DNA from: Dentipellis sp. KUC8613
Taxonomy: Eukaryota > Basidiomycota > Agaricomycetes > Russulales > Hericiaceae
Length of the DNA stretch: 19,918 nt
NCBI GenBank assembly: GCA_002286715.1
Contig: NSJX01000174.1
Coordinates: 1-19,918 of the forward strand
Direction: 5' to 3'
The position numbers and the translations under genes were made by a program. The notes below the pieces were generated by a model. The model did no database searches. It was not told where the DNA came from and was given only the letters and a program-made list of their open reading frames with translations. This document shows, one piece after another, positions 19,818-19,918 of this stretch (position 1 is the stretch's first letter; each line of letters starts with the position of its first letter).

Positions 19818-19918
19818 AAGAAGGAATGGCGTGTATGGTTTGCTCGGTACGGTTTGCTCGCGATTTGAGTGTTGGGAAGCAGCGCCAGGAATGTCGGACA
19901 ACTTCACGCACGCGTAGA
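19818..19918. other. 3' flank of the 1383-aa gene
   Basis: It holds a 10-bp direct repeat GGTTTGCTCG at 19837-19846 and 19851-19860. No other feature is seen before the window ends. Confidence 0.5.

Noticed and set aside
19257..19907. 216-codon open frame on the minus strand
   Set aside because: It is an antisense shadow of the last exon of the 1383-aa gene, whose sense frame joins to thirteen upstream exons.
1..19918. KDZ or other transposase, integrase or reverse transcriptase
   Set aside because: I looked for Cys-cluster KDZ signatures, DDE-type blocks and YxDD in the rebuilt proteins and saw none, so no mobile-element enzyme is annotated.
1..19918. tRNA, rRNA and CRISPR arrays
   Set aside because: No cloverleaf-like T-arm/acceptor combination, no rRNA core sequence and no regularly spaced short repeats were seen; the tandem repeats present lack unique spacers.

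Overview
The window reads as nuclear DNA from a mushroom-forming basidiomycete (Agaricomycetes). It shows five protein-coding genes cut by about 38 short introns (46-79 nt, nearly all GT..AG, many with CTRAY-type branch sites such as GCTAAC, CTGAC or TACTAAC). Every exon chain below was rebuilt by hand from splice signals and keeps the frame from start to stop. There are no bacterial-style operons, no rRNA or tRNA that I could see, and no CRISPR array.

Layout: 1-505, flank with an 89-bp tandem repeat. 506-2484 (-), a two-exon, 641-aa uncharacterised gene. 2485-4674, a 2.2-kb divergent intergenic region with a perfect 32-bp-arm hairpin and three families of tandem repeat. 4675-9518 (+), a ten-exon gene for a 1455-aa protein holding a TET/JBP-type 2-oxoglutarate/Fe(II) dioxygenase domain (HxD, distal His and Arg all present) followed by a long unrecognised region. 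9664-10942 (-), a five-exon, 354-aa uncharacterised gene, tail-to-tail with it. 10943-11822, a promoter region carrying a decayed gene fragment on the minus strand. 11823-14378 (+), a twelve-exon, 656-aa nuclear-looking protein. 14379-14960, intergenic with a palindromic E-box. 14961-19817 (+), a fourteen-exon, 1383-aa uncharacterised protein with low-complexity linkers and basic, nuclear-localisation-like patches.

The main result is the TET/JBP gene. Enzymes of this family oxidise 5-methylcytosine in DNA, or thymine in kinetoplastid JBPs, and basidiomycetes are known for lineage-specific expansions of TET/JBP genes linked to KDZ-class DNA transposons. I see no KDZ transposase or other recombinase here. 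The surrounding genes (all uncharacterised, several nuclear-looking, two with a similar OB-fold-like strand pattern near the C-terminus), a related decayed-gene fragment, and a palindrome (core ACTTNGNNCNAAGTCGTCC) recurring in the intergenic spaces suggest, by inference only, that the window lies in a multigene mobile or expanded accessory block. How the genes work together cannot be read from the sequence.
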